Positions 34,260-46,586 of a stretch of 64,000 nt of DNA are shown here, piece after piece. Position 1 is the stretch's first letter. Each line of letters opens with the position of its first letter. Below the pieces are notes generated by a model, which worked only from the letters and a program-made list of their open reading frames with translations, searched no databases and was not told where the DNA came from. A program made the position numbers and the translations under genes. Origin of the DNA: Thozetella sp. PMI_491 (taxonomy: Eukaryota; Ascomycota; Sordariomycetes; Chaetosphaeriales; Chaetosphaeriaceae); NCBI GenBank assembly GCA_021432635.1, contig MU270056.1, forward strand, positions 301,656 through 365,655. Direction: 5' to 3'.

Positions 34260-36849
34260 CACGGAGGCAGTGATTCGGGTCGGACCGAAGCCGGTCTGGG
34301 TATCGTGGAATGCGCTCCGGCCCCTGTTGACGAACGCGCGAATTAGCCACGAGAGGGCGCCTAAAGGAAGGCCGCAGGTATAGTTGGGTTATGTGGTGCT
34401 AGGGCCGACGTTACCTCATCTGGAGCTGGGGAGCTACCAGATTCTAGAAGTCTAGAAGCTTGATGGTGGGGGGAGGGGGAGGGGGGAGGTTGTGCTCCTG
34501 TTCTGCAAAGCCCCACCTAGACCCGAAGCTCGCCGCGTGCGCTTTAACATTTAACATAGTCAGAGGCCTAGGCACCAACGCGTATGTGCGGAGCTAGGTG
34601 GGTACTTTCTCTTTGTAACTTGTATATAAACAAATTAATGATCTGCTATGTAACCAAGCAATAGGTAAATCGCCGAAATGTATACCACAAGCCCCCCCCT
34701 CTTCGAAGCGCGTACTCCGGCCTTTGCTCCGTAATGCGCAAGGCTTGCCGTTAGCTTCGGGCGACAGCAATCCTCCACGGCCGGTGCGGGTCAGCTGGTA
34801 GCGGGACGAGGTTGGTTTCCCGTCGCTCTTGAACCGCGCCGCCGAATTCTCTCAAAAGGCCAAGCCATCTCTTTACTCGGCGCCCCCAAGCCGCCGTGCT
34901 CTCCCGACCCCTCTGCTTCTCGACTCCGCCGACGCCGACTTTGGGAGCTGGGCGGTGACGTCCGTGAAACCAAGCCGCAGGCCGCGAGCTGGCGGCCGAG
35001 CTGGCGGCACCAAATATCTTCTAGAACTCCAGAATCGGGTGTACCCTGCAGATGGCGGATACATCCGCCGTGGACTGCCGGTCTCTCGTAGCTATCGAGT
35101 GTAGAGCCGATGCACTGCCTTACCTCCCGGTGCCATCCCGCCAAGAAGTGGCACGGGTGGATGTCACCATGCACAACTCTGGAGTGAGAATAAGCGGGCC
35201 AAAAGCGTGTCAAGTTGGTGAGACAAGCCTTGTCTTAGCGAGAGCTTCAAGACCGCCATAGCTGACCCTCGCCCTCGGGCAAGGGACCGCGAATGTTGAA
35301 GCCGGTCATTCCGGGTCCGTCGTTGATGTCTATGGGCTGCTTGTTGATACTCCAGGTGCGATCTTCTGCCCCGGCAGTTTTAAAGCTTAATGGATTGTGG
35401 TTAGACATGGCGTAGGCAACCTTTGTTCCATAGGCACCCATCCAGTCAAGAAGTAGATACGAAGTAGGCATTGTACATGGACTGCATAGAACTCGCCGAG
35501 TAGCTTGAATCCGACTTAGTTTCGTGATCCTACAGCAATCTAGGCCACGCCCAGTGCGTCGTAATAGAAGCGATCTTGCCAGGCACAGGGCGTCAAGTGG
35601 TCAAGTATCGATTCATTGCCAAACCCCGCCGCCCCAGACGGCCGGCGAGAGAATCATACGGAGCAGCAGACCAGAGACACCCGGCCTCCATCCAGATTGG
35701 ATGCCCAATCTGGCCTCTGTGGGCGGACCACTCGGACCATTTTCCGCTAGGTCCTCTAGGCTCGCCTCCGCAGCCTCTCAGCGCCGGGACGGGCCTCGGA
35801 AGGAGGCAGCGATCCAATGCGAGCCGGCCGTTCGACTTCGGAGCTGACGCTGCCAGGGACTTTTATTGGCCTAACGCCAGGGACGTGCATGCCCCAAGGG
35901 GACCCTTTGGTTTTTCAGGGCCTTGGGATGCTTGAGCGCGGCCCGCCACTCGCCTCCCCCTCCTCCCCCAACGCCTCCAGTGGAGGCGGGTCAAATAAAT
36001 TGGTAGTAGGCTATCGTTTACAATATACCAGGTAGCTGCTTTATGCGCGAGCTGGCCTCACTCGCCCCGGCATAATTTGTTTGGACGGACGCGCAAACAC
36101 TGGATGAGTTTTGAGGGTTGAGGGGTTTGAGAAGAACATCGTGACGCAAATTTCTATGACGGGATAATAGAATGCATATCTTTTGTCGTCTGCATTCTGG
36201 AGTCTCAATTAGTATCCTATGAATCCAGTTTGGACTGTCCGCAGGGGTCTGACAGAATGGTTGCTGGCCTATTGTTCCGCTGCCGGGCGGCCCCGATGAA
36301 TAAGACAGGAGGCGACCCGCAATCTGCTAGGCCGCTATCTTTTTAACGGAACCACCAGCAAGCGGCGGGCGCGGCATTCTCCTTTCGCCTCGTCAATCGG
36401 TTTTTAGCGACGATCATCCACCAAAGAAGTCGGGTCTGACAGAAATCGCATTCTGCCCGACCAGCAAAACACTTTCCAATCGCCCCTCACCCGTGCTGCC
36501 TGTCGCGCTCGCAACCCGCCCAGGAGCCTGCCCCTGAGCGATGATCAATTCTGTCGTCCATTTTCTCTTCTTCGTCCCCGAGACCAACTGAGCTCGCGGT
36601 CTGGCTAGACCTGTCGCTCGCTCTTACAGATTGACTTTTCGGGGGGGCAGAGAAGAGGGTCCGCCTGCTGGCGCAGCAGCAATCTTACTTAGGTGTCAGC
36701 AGCCTTTTGCCGGACCAAGCAAACACCACGGCATTGCGGCCCTCACACGACATTCCTTTGACTAAGTTTTTTTTTCGGCCGGGCCAACCACCACAACCCG
36801 CTCGCTCTTGGTTTCCAAGCAGCACAGGGCCACCTTTAATTCTCTCATC
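34260..36849. other. Gene-poor 2.6-kb region
   Basis: No intact gene recognised. A minus-strand frame at 35247-35471 reads like protein (SFKTAGAEDRTWSINKQP then DINDGPGMTGFNIRGPLPEG) but is short and isolated, and may be a relic. The last ~400 bp, with CT-rich runs, are the promoter and leader of the zinc-finger gene at 36850. Confidence 0.4.
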
Positions 36850-38166
36850 ATGGCGACAGGCAAGGCCGCCATCATCACCTCTCCTGAAGGAGCGGATGGC
36901 ATGGAGCAGCTCGTGAGTCTCTGGAATGGCGTCATAACTCTAAACACTGTCTACCTTGCCCAGCCACTCCCCCTTCCCCCCCCTCCCCCCCTTTAAGGGA
37001 AGGCACAGGCGCACTAACCACTCGGCCTGGAGCAGACACACACCGTCCTCGACGACCTCTTATACAATGTCGTCCACGATCTACTGATCAAGGTGCACCG
37101 AGACGAGAAGATCGCCAAGGCCCAGTCGGCCGCCCTCAAAGTCGAGAAGCTCGCCGAGGATGCATCGGATTCCACCGCCCTCGATGCGAAACCCGACGTC
37201 CGCATCGAGACTGACGCCGCGATTTACGAAGATGGTATTGTCACATTGAAGGGCAATCCATTGAAGACGATGCCCGACATCATTTGCCCGCGCTGCAGAC
37301 TCCCCCGCCTGCTGTACCCGACCGAGGGCAAAGGTGCGCGCAAGCCGGATCCGGCCGTCACCTACTGCAAGAACCACCCCCCGATCGTCAAGCCCGGCTA
37401 TGATATCTACGGCCAGACGTGGGTGCAGCCCGGCCCCGGTCGTGGCAAAAAGAAGAAGGACATGGAGAAGAAGCTCGACCCCAACGGCGACTCTCCGTCA
37501 CCCGTCACTGCCGACACCAGTGCGAAGGACCGGCCCCCCAACGTGCTCAGCTTCCCCAGCGCGACGTGCAGCAAGTGCAAACGCTGCATCCTGGTGACGC
37601 GCCTCAACAATCACATGGGCTCGTGCATCGGCAACAACGGCCGCAACGCCAGCCGGGCTGCCGCCCAAAAGATCAGCAACGGAGGAAGCAACACCAACAG
37701 CCAGGCAGGCGGCACTCCGCCGGGCAGTCAGAAGGGTACTCCTCTCCCCGGTAGCCGTGCAGCTAGTCCCCGCAAGCGCTCCAGCGACGAGTTTGACAAG
37801 GACGAGTCCGAGGCCGAGGGCAACAAGAAGAAGCGCGTGAAGATGGTGCCACCCCCGGCTGCAGCCGCCCCTACCAAGAAGATCACAGTGGTCAAGACCA
37901 AGCCGCCCAAGAAGGACAAAGTTAAGACGGGATCTTTGCTCAGCAATGAGCAAAAGGCCGGTGACGTTGACGACGAGAAAAAGTCAACTGTGGTCGCCGC
38001 TGGCCCGCCCGGCAAGAAGAGCGGGAACTCAAAGGTCCTTTCGCCTCTGAAGAAGCTCAAGCAGAACGTCACGTCCAAGATACCCGGGTCGCCCGCTAAG
38101 GCCCTCAAGGGCGAGGATGTGTCCTCCGAGTCGTCCGGAACGCTGTCATCCCCCCCGCAGCAGTAG
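36850..38166 (+). CDS. Sgf11/SCA7-like zinc-finger nuclear protein, probable SAGA-associated factor
   Basis: Exons are 36850-36912 and 37036-38166; the intron is 123 bp. The protein is 397 aa. Near the N-terminus a helix (VLDDLLYNVVHDLLIKVHRD) resembles the anchoring helix of Sgf11. A first Cys motif is CPRCRLPRLLYP with YCKNHPP (~80-115). The second, CSKCKRCILVTRLNNHMGSC (~178-197), fits the C-x2-C-x3-I-x3-R-x3-H-x3-C pattern of Sgf11 zinc fingers in the SAGA deubiquitinase module. From ~200 onward the chain is disordered and Lys/Ser/Pro-rich with KKKRVKM and PRKRS-type nuclear signals. Yeast Sgf11 is only 99 aa, so either this is a greatly extended ortholog or a related chromatin factor. 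The assignment rests on the motif alone. Confidence 0.65.
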
Positions 38167-39228
38167 AACCGCCGGGGCAAGAAGTTGATCCGGCGCTCCG
38201 AGCTGCGACATAGCTCGACCCGCGATACCTCGGAATCTGAGTGAAGGAGCTTGTCCTTGCACGTCCTCTCACACCACCCAACACCGTCCACGGGCGACCA
38301 CGACCTTGACAACGACCTATTACCAACAAGAGATACCCTTTCATCCATCTGCATCACGAGTCACTCAGGCCCCCTATTAGGTTGGACACTCGAGCCCGGC
38401 AGGATTCTGGATTTTGCCACCCATCCATCTGCCATGCTCATCCCTCTTCGGCTTTGAGTCGCCAGTCATCGACTTGGATCACTCGGCCGTGTACTAAGAA
38501 AAACACACAAACATATTCTGCATTGACTAGGGGTTCACGGCGTTTTGGCCAGGCCTGGTTGCTCCTTTTTTGGCCCCCCCTTTCACTTATCCACCCTACC
38601 TGCTCGCGGTTATTGTTTTGTTTTCCGTTTGCTTACCACTTTTCGAGCATCTTCAGGATGGCAGGCTTTTGACGGCGTTTTTGCGTGCTCGGGCAAGGGA
38701 GGCAAGGAGTCCCGAGATATCTGCACTACAGGGCATCGTTGTACCAAAAGGGGTCATATCGCAGGGCTCGGTCTGCTTCATACCATCCATGTTAAGACAG
38801 GCGGCACGGCGACAAGCAGGACGGCCAGGACAGACAGGACATGCATGTCGACACAGCGATTAATTTGCTGGTACATAGAGGAATTGACAACATAATTCCC
38901 AAGTTTCTCCGGCTGCTAACTCCAGTGCTCTTTCGTGCGATGCATATGTCTGTCTAGCTCATGACTAGAGTAGCGCCAATCCTCGCTTGGCGCTAAAGTC
39001 TAGGGTCCTTGATCGATGCGGAGTGCTAGCCCAGGGACAATTTGGAGAATGCATATTTTCGAGCCTGCTGTCGGGAGGTTCTTTTCGGGCAATCAGGGGT
39101 ATCTACGTGGCAGGCGTGGTCCCACTCCCCATTCTCTCACCCTCCGCTTCTTCTTCTTCCGTGCCACTTCTGCTGCCACCCTCGCTTCTCTGGGCCGCCT
39201 TCTGCCGCTCTTGCTGCAGCTGCCTCCT
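38167..39228. other. Convergent intergenic region
   Basis: 1.06 kb between the 3' ends of the zinc-finger gene and the cyclophilin gene. Frames of up to about 116 codons occur, without family signal. Probably 3' untranslated sequence on both sides. Confidence 0.45.
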
Positions 39229-39711
39229 CTACTCCTCCTGCTCGACCACCCACGCCCGCCGTAGCTTGACCTCCTCGGCGGGCCGGTCCTCCCGGTCTAC
39301 CTTGACAGCGCCCATGCGCTTGACCACGCCCATGCCGCTCTTGACGCGGCCAAAGATGGTGTGCTTGCCATCCAGCCAGGGCGTGGGGGCGAGCGTGATG
39401 AAGAACTGACTGCCGTTGGTGTCGGGCCCGGCGTTGGCCATGCTGAGCACGCCGGCGCCCGTGTGCTTGAGCGCTGGGTCAAGCTCGTCGGCAAACTTAT
39501 CGCCGTAGATGCTGGAGCCGCCGCGGCCCGTGCCCGTCGGGTCCCCGCCCTGCACCATGAAGTCGCTAATGATGCGGTGGAAGACTGTGTCGTTGTAGTA
39601 CCCGCGCCGCGCGAGCGTCTCGAAGTTGGTACACGTCCGGGGTGCGTGGGATGTGTACAGCTCCACCACAATCGTGCCCATGGACGTCTCGAGTGCGACG
39701 TTGGTGGTCAT
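39229..39711 (-). CDS. cyp1: Peptidyl-prolyl cis-trans isomerase, cyclophilin of the PPIL1/Cyp1 type
   Basis: Catalyses proline isomerisation; PPIL1/Cyp1 relatives associate with the spliceosome. A single exon encodes 160 aa, the usual length. The start at 39711 ([12 protein letters not shown]) matches family N-termini; an earlier in-frame ATG (39852) would add an unrelated leader and is taken as 5' UTR. Active-site residues are present: FHR with Arg46, [12 protein letters not shown] (54-65), [17 protein letters not shown] (90-106) and the cyclosporin-contact Trp112 in [13 protein letters not shown]. The [13 protein letters not shown] loop is characteristic of this subgroup. The gene is divergent from the signal peptide peptidase gene. 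Confidence 0.95.
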   Translation of the reverse strand: MTTNVALETSMGTIVVELYTSHAPRTCTNFETLARRGYYNDTVFHRIISDFMVQGGDPTGTGRGGSSIYGDKFADELDPALKHTGAGVLSMANAGPDTNGSQFFITLAPTPWLDGKHTIFGRVKSGMGVVKRMGAVKVDREDRPAEEVKLRRAWVVEQEE

Positions 39712-40432
39712 GATTGCCAAGTTGGCCTCCCCCAGAGTAGGAGAGACGAAGAAAAGGAGAGAAGTAGGTGCAAGGCCTAGATCCCGCGTTGAATGGTGCA
39801 GCTCCTGGCTCTCTTCTGGTGTCCTGGGGGTCATGTTAGTTAAAATACTCATCGGTCTTCAAGAGCAGCCTTGCCTATTTATCTTAAGCCACCGTATGGG
39901 ACAGCGACGTATTTGGGGCCGTAATGGTACGAAGTCTTTGCGGCTTATACTGAGTGAGGTGCCCCCAAACATGTATGAGCCAAGGGTATGAGAGGGAGGC
40001 TTAGAATTTTTGGCATGCCCCCTGGGGGGTTCGGGTTAGGGTTAGCGCCACCGAATCGCTAAACGTGTACAGTAGGTACCTTGGCGTAGCTGGTACCAGA
40101 TCGCACCTACCTGGACGGTATTGCAGATAGCTCCGAACCTAGGACAGCTCCTTCACTTTTATCACCTCGGCCCGACGCCCAGAGCATCTCGCCTCAAACC
40201 TTCGTTTTCATATGGATTAGTTCTCCCCAGAGGGATGCCAGTTCTGCTTAACAGCTCACCTCTTCTCGTGTTGGCTTGGCCGCGGTGGGTCTAGCATTTG
40301 CTACCGTTTGGGCAAGCCCTCTGTCCGCTCATTGCCAGCCAGGCCCTACGTCCGGACGTCCTAGGCTACCAGCTACGTAGAAGCAGCGTCAGACTTGGTA
40401 TACCGAGCGCTAATTGCAGTCTTCCCGCCGCC
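39712..40432. promoter_or_regulatory. Divergent promoter, cyclophilin and signal peptide peptidase
   Basis: About 720 bp separate the two start codons. Near the middle is a telomere-repeat-like motif (40033-40045). No other element was assigned. Confidence 0.45.
40033..40045 (+). promoter_or_regulatory. Interstitial telomere-like repeat in divergent promoter
   Basis: GGGTTAGGGTTAG contains two TTAGGG-type units. It is far from any chromosome end judging by the flanking genes, and about 320 bp from the cyclophilin start. Tbf1-like factors bind such sites in other fungi. Confidence 0.4.
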
Positions 40433-41995
40433 ATGTTCAACCTCGATACATTCATCATCGAGGTCCAGATGGTCACGAGCTCCCTGGGAATCATCTGGCT
40501 TGGAGCTCATGGCTCACTGAGGCGTCCACCATCCGCTGCCCCCGCTAAACCCAAGGATGGCTCGGGGAAGCCGAAGGACGACGAAAAGTTCACTGAAGGC
40601 CTAGTCGCTTCTGACGCCATCATGTTCCCGCTCTTGGCCGGGTGTGTTCTTGTTGGCCTCTACTACTTAATAGAGTACCTGCAGGATCCCAACCTGCTCA
40701 ATAAGGCAAGTCTTCCAAGTACGCCCCAGGGCTCTCTCCTGCTGGTCGGTGCTGACAGGTAACTCCTTCAAGATACTAAGGGCATATTTGTCAGTCATGT
40801 CGCTGGCGAGCTTGAGCAGGCTTTGTGCTGATGCTTTTGCCATTCTGGCTACCGTCGTATTTCCTACCACTTGGGCTGATCGCAACGGCAAGATCTACCG
40901 GATAGACTCGGCGAAGCGGGCTCAGTACCTCCTAGGAAGCGATGGAGAGGACACGGCGCCGATCGAGAAGGCGTCCCCGCTTCCCGGGCCCTTGTCTCGA
41001 GTCGGCTTCTCTCAGACGACAAATATGTTCTTGTGGAGCGTTCGCCGCTTCTTCCTCTTGAAGGAGTGGGCTGTACGAATAGCCTTCTTTGACGAGACAT
41101 TCCGCATCAGACCTACTGATGTACTTGGGATTGCCTTTGCCGTTGCAATCGCTGTCGCCTACCATCTCACGGGCTGGGACATGATTTCCAATCTGCTCGG
41201 CGCAGGCTTCAGCTACGCAGCCTTCTCCATGATGTCTCCGACCTCCTTTTCCATCGGTACCCTTGTCTTGGCAGGCCTCTTTGTATACGACATCGTCATG
41301 GTCTTCTATACGTATGATTGCGCTCTCTACCTCCCCCCCCTATTCCTTCGCTCACGTCTATGTATAGGCCTTATATGATCACAGTTGCAAGCAAGATTGA
41401 TGCGCCCATAAAACTAGTCTTCCAGAGCCCCAAGCGCAAGAGCATGCTTGGACTCGGCGACATTATTATCCCGGGGATCTTCATTGCGCTAGCTCTGCGC
41501 TTCGACTTGTACCAGTTCTACCATAAGAAGATGAAGCAAGTTCCTACGGAACTAGTGACCGAAGTCGAGGCGCCTGAGGACCCGGGTAAGGTGGTCAGCG
41601 TCGTTGAAATCAAGGATAGGACGGTGAAGGAGCCATATGTCGACCCAAAAGGGCAGTGGGGTGACTGGCTGTGGACCACGAGCCCACGAAATCTGCTCTC
41701 GACGCCAACTGCGACCTCAGCCCTCGCAGCTATGGCGTTCCCGAAGACGTACTTCTGGTCTTGCATGATTGGCTACGCAGTCGGTATGCTCTGTACCTTG
41801 ACCATGCTCTTGGTCTTCCAACATGGCCAGCCTGCGCTCTTATACCTTGTGCCTTGTGTGACAGGCGCCGCCTGGCTCACTGGCTACCTCCGGGGCGAGC
41901 TGCCGGCAATGCGGACCTACACCGAAGACGGAAGTTTGGACACGGAAGACGTGGTAGTTGAGACGGTGACGCCGAAGAAGCTCCATCAGTCCTGA
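40433..41995 (+). CDS. sppA: Signal peptide peptidase (intramembrane aspartyl protease)
   Basis: Cleaves membrane-spanning leftovers of signal peptides in the ER; in fungi the family also works in sterol-regulator processing. Exons are 40433-40705, 40773-41311 and 41368-41995, giving 479 aa. Three hallmark motifs are present: YD within LFVYDIVMVFYT (~260), GLGD within SMLGLGDIIIPGIF (~300) and PAL within GQPALLYLVP (~425). The N-terminal helix, the cytosolic KPKDGSGKPKDDEKF loop and the run of nine hydrophobic segments fit the family. Intron 1 has a GC donor (AAG|GCAAGT) and a TTCAAG acceptor; this choice is required to rebuild the conserved LLNKILRAYLSV junction and keeps the frame. Intron 2 is 56 bp. 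The C-terminal tail is cytosolic and lacks a KKXX end. Confidence 0.93.
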
Positions 41996-44565
41996 GAATA
42001 ACCTTCGCCGCTAACTTATCGATGTTTCTCACTAGAGGTCTCTTCTAGGTGGTGTTGTGTGCATCCTCCATGATATTTGTGAAGGCGCAACAAAGAGTGG
42101 GAAGCATAGGCAGTAGACATCATAGCTTGTCCAAATAAGGATGAGATGTGTTGTGTGTCTTTACCGTAATCCCTACAAAAGCCCAGATAGTGGAAAACTA
42201 TTTAGAATAAGAAATTCCAAGAGGTGATAGTGCACGGTGAGCATCACCAGTCACGTATGTATGTACACATATATAGATCACACCGTGTCTACAATAAATA
42301 TCAAGAAATGCTGCCGCCCTTGATCGGTCCTTGTTCTTCGATCCTGGGTAACCACAACAAGCTCCCACCCAAATGCGGGCTGCGGCCCCTTCGCCTCGTA
42401 CTACATAATCACATGTCGTTAGATCGCTTAGAATCAGGGAACGATCGGGTTCCGGAAGCCAGTGGAATATCACGTTCATTGTAAACTAACGCCGCCAAGA
42501 CCCTAAATCTTCTATCCATCCTATCACAACCATCATCCCGCTTCAAATCCTAGATGACCGACGTTGGATGTTTATGCTGCCTGCATTGGTAGCGGATCCG
42601 CCCATGCGCCATCCGGCACAGTTCTCGGCAGAAACCGTCATAATCCCTCGCACCACGTAAAGGTTCAGGCATTCTCGCAAGGGACCCTCCACACAGTTTC
42701 CGGGCATCGTCAGAGGCCCTTCCCAGGTGCTTCTTTGGGCTGTCCCACCATCGGCGTTAAGAGGGACGTGTCTTGAAATTTCTAGCTTCAGGTCGCCATA
42801 GCAAAAGGGGCGGCACTTCCAGTGGACTCGCATCACCTCAGCCGGCCCTGTCCGCCATTGTGCGCGCATGCAGACGGGGCCTACTTCCGGCGGAGAACCA
42901 ACACTTCAGGCAACGGATCCCCCGGGATATCGAGTCTTCGGTTGGTGTAGAATCACGTTCTCAACATCCCGTGCTTGGCCCTTCCAGCAGAATATTTGAA
43001 TAAAAAAAGTGGGTAGAATACCCGCGGTGCGTCTCGACTAGCCTCAGACGAGGGCCAAACTCGCCATTCCGGCAGGAGTCACGGTGCGGGGCCCGCTCGA
43101 CGCAAAGCCCACCTCGCCCTCACGGCGGCCGGCCGGCGTCGACCAACAGTCCCTTCCGCAGGGCCTTGGCGGGGCCGGGAAGGGACGGCAGGGCGACATG
43201 ACCGGTCGGCCGTGTGCCGGAGGGGGGGAGATAAGGTGGGTGCGGAACGGAGTCGCTCGACGCTTTTGGGTGGCGTCTTGCCTCGTCAGCATGAGGACGG
43301 CGGCAAGGAATACCCTCGGCGGAACGAGAAATCCGCTCGACGCTGGGAAGCCAGTCTTCCAACTCAGGTGGGAGAGTGGAAGAGGCTGTCCCGGCGGAAC
43401 GGTAGTCGGAGGTTTGAATGTTGAAAATCCATGCGCATCACACGTCCGGTCGAAGTCCCACGACGTGACGGGTCTCGAGCAAAAGGGGAGAGAAACCCGG
43501 CACGTGGGAATCGACCTTCGGCGGAGCTGAGATGTTGTCGGTTGGTTGCGAGTGCCAGTTCCTAGTCCATGGTAGTTGATAGCTCGCGGCTGGCGGGGAA
43601 CTCGCAGGGGCGGAAGCCGGGTCGGGATGATTCGTTACTGATGTGGAAACGACATGACGGACTCCGGGAGAGAGACTAGGAACTGGCAGTGGGATCCCAT
43701 CCCAGGTGGGAAGGCAGGCCGGGATGTAGGGAGAGAAAGGGGAGTGGACAGACACGGCCAGCTCGGAAGGAAGGAGGTGGCTTGCTATTTAAGCCTTTCG
43801 TCTCGGCTTCCTCGGTGGCCCGGATAGTTGCATAAGCTCCCGCCTGCACAGACACAGGAACAAGCAAGGAAGTAGGGCAGCAGGGCAGCAGCCAACGGAC
43901 GGGCAGGGAGAGCAGAACGCGGGCGCGAGATTGGAGTGGCAGACGGACGGAGAGCAGCGGGGCCGGCAGGCGGGAAGTGGTGCGATGCAGTGGAGAGTTG
44001 GGCCAGCGCATCATGGTCGCATCACACAAGGTGCAGGAAGAGGTGATCACACGGATGCAGCGCTAGCCCCCTCCCTCGCTCCTTCCCTCTTTTGCCCTCT
44101 TTTGCCCTCCTGCTCTTTTCTTACTTATTACTATTACCTAGCACCTATTCCTCCCTTCCCCGCCGGCTCTGTCGTGGCTCAGTCCTCGCCTCCCGGGCCA
44201 CGATCCACCCGGCCTGCCATTTCGTGTTCTCAGGCAGGTTTCAAAACCTTGACCCAGTCCGCCCCTCCCTCCGACCCCCAAGCCATCCAAAACGACCCGA
44301 CATCTCCCCGACCATGGCCTGATCTTCTCCCTCTTGCCATGAGACTTCGAAACATCCAGAGCCTCGAAACCGCATATCGCCCTCTCGCGCGCGTCCTGGC
44401 CCTTGACATGTTGAAACAAGATCGCTGAAGAAACAGGCAGAGAGACCACCAACACCCCTGTCTCCACACCCCTTGCCAAACCACCCCCCTCCCCCCTCTC
44501 TCTTCCCCCCCAAACCCAGCAGCGCGCGCGCCGCCCGCCGCCGCCGCCCCCAGCCCAGCCTTTCC
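41996..44565. other. Gene-poor 2.6-kb region
   Basis: The stretch just after 41995 is AT-rich and probably 3' UTR. The rest is GC-rich with no recognised gene on either strand. The last few hundred bases, with long C/T runs, are the promoter and leader of the phosphopantetheinyl transferase gene. Confidence 0.4.
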
Positions 44566-45816
44566 ATGGCCACGCCGGCGACGGCCCCCGCGCCGACCGC
44601 CTCCGGCCCCGTCGTCGTGCAATGGGTCTTTGACACTAGGCCCTGGTGGCCTGATGCCGTCAAGACCAAGGACCTGGAAACACATGTGAGTGTTCCCTTT
44701 GCGGGAGCGGGCGGTTCCGGTCCCAAGCGCCCAGAGTCGCATGTAGAATCCCTTTTTGTTCGGCTGCGTGAGCCAGGGGGGCGGGGCGGGCGAGCAAAGT
44801 GGGTTCGTCTCGGATGGCCGGGTGCACACCGTCACATCGCAGCCTCCATACCCATCGCATCGCCCCTGGCCGTCAATGGCGACGGAGCCGCCTTGGTGAT
44901 TTGGCGACGGCCCTCATGCTGACCTAACGCCCAGGCCGCCCGCGCGCTCGCGCTCCTCACCGAAGACGAGCGGAAAAACGTGCTCCGGTACTACCATATC
45001 CGCGATGCTAAGATGTCGCTCGGCTCGGCCCTGCTGAAGCACATGGTCATCGCCAAGTTCGCCCGTGTGCCCTGGTGGGACACCACCATCACGCGCGACG
45101 AGCGCACCAAGCCCATCTACCAAGATCCGGCGACGGGCGAGATACCCGTTGCCTTCAACGTGTCACATCAGGCCGGGCTGGTTGCCCTGATTGCTGTGCA
45201 CGGCTACCAAGGGTCTGGCCCTGTCGAGGTGGGCATCGACGTCGTATGCACGTCAGAGCGCCGCGACCGCGACCACAAGGTCGTCTTCAGCGACGGGTGG
45301 GGGACTTTTGTCGACATGCACTCGTCTGTCTTCTCCCCCTCGGAAGTGCACTACCTCAAGAATGAGGTCGTGATCCGCGAGGCCTCGCGCCTACGCGGCG
45401 TGAGCACGCCTGAGGATTTCACCGACTACCGTCTGCGCTGCTTCTACACCCTATGGTGCCTGCGCGAGGCCTACGTCAAGCTTACCGGCGAGGCGCTGCT
45501 AGCAGACTGGCTGGAGGAGCTCGAGTTCCGCAACTTCAGGCCGCCCGACCCGACCGCGGACTTCAGCGTCCCCGCCCGTGAGGACGTCAACGAAGCTCCT
45601 GGCGGACGGCAGGTGATCCGGGACCAAGAGATTGTGTTCAAGGGGCAGCGCGTAGACGATGCGAACATGGTGATGCGCTCACTCGGGCCTGACTTCATGA
45701 TCTGTGCTGTCGTCCGGACTCCCGCAAAAAAGGAAGACGGCCTGAGTTGGCATCTGGGGCCGTTTCATAGGTTATCACTTGAGGAGATCTTGAGCTTTGC
45801 CGAATCGACAATTTAA
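44566..45816 (+). CDS. npgA: 4'-phosphopantetheinyl transferase (NpgA/Sfp type)
   Basis: Moves the phosphopantetheine arm of coenzyme A onto carrier domains of polyketide synthases, NRPSs and alpha-aminoadipate reductase, so it is needed for lysine and secondary metabolites. Exons are 44566-44685 and 44935-45816 with a 249-bp intron; the protein is 333 aa. Motifs in order: RYYHIRDAKMSLGSALLKH (~55-75), FNVSHQAGLVALIA (substrate pocket), VEVGIDVVCTSERR (~141; the magnesium-binding Asp), FSPSEVHYL and FYTLWCLREAYVKLTGEAL (~214, the W-x2-[KR]-E-x3-K signature). Arg in place of the usual Lys is normal for fungal members. No synthase gene is nearby, so this is likely the cell's general enzyme rather than a cluster member. 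Confidence 0.94.
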
Positions 45817-46586
45817 GTTGGATACTTCCACCCCCTTCTGAATCTTGCTCTTTTGTTCTTTGCCAGAGATATGGGCTTTTTGCGTCTTACACCTGCGACG
45901 CCTCGCCAACGGATCAGTTAGTACGTCAGCGCTGGGGATTGAATGGCCAGACCGTGGGAATAACAACATCACATAGCACCGGCGTGGAGTTAGGCTAGGG
46001 AGAGAAGGACAGGGGAGAGGCCACCTATAGCATATATAGAGACGCACCTAGAGCCTCCCGTGTGTAGTATCACTTAACAGGCAACCCGGGAAATATCCTC
46101 GCGACATCGACCCACAGCTGCCCTGTGTCATTAATCGTGAATTGCAGCGTCGAGCGTGCACCACCTGGCGAAAAGAAGTCTTATCTTGAAGCCCCCAAGG
46201 ATGTCCACTGACGCCCCGTCCATCACCCCTTTGACCCTGTCCTGAGAAGACAGCTAATAGGTAGCCAGTCAGTGGTATCCATCGTCCCTAAAAGACCGAA
46301 AAGACCCGACCCACAAGTACCTTGCTCCGGCCCTGGTATACATATAATTTCCACCACCCTAGAAAACGACTCTTACCGCATGTTGTAAGAGCATAAGTAA
46401 ATTCAGAGGTCAGGCAATAAATAGCTGTAAAGCAGAATGAGAAAGGAGAACGGGCAAGTAACCAAGACGGCACGCTCACGTCTAGAATCCGGTCCCTGGT
46501 GGCAGCAGCGGAGAGCGATGGTGTGACCAGAATGGAGTGTAATTGATGGCGTCAACTAAACCTCCATAGAGGGGCGCCGGCGGATT
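45817..46586. other. Convergent intergenic region
   Basis: 770 bp between the stop codons of the phosphopantetheinyl transferase (+) and cryptochrome (-) genes. No gene recognised. Confidence 0.5.

Noticed and set aside
39712-39852. A longer cyclophilin from the upstream ATG at 39852
   Set aside because: The extra residues match no cyclophilin leader, and the family starts at [10 protein letters not shown].
44566-45816. Secondary-metabolite cluster around the phosphopantetheinyl transferase
   Set aside because: No synthase, tailoring enzyme, regulator or exporter gene lies next to it.
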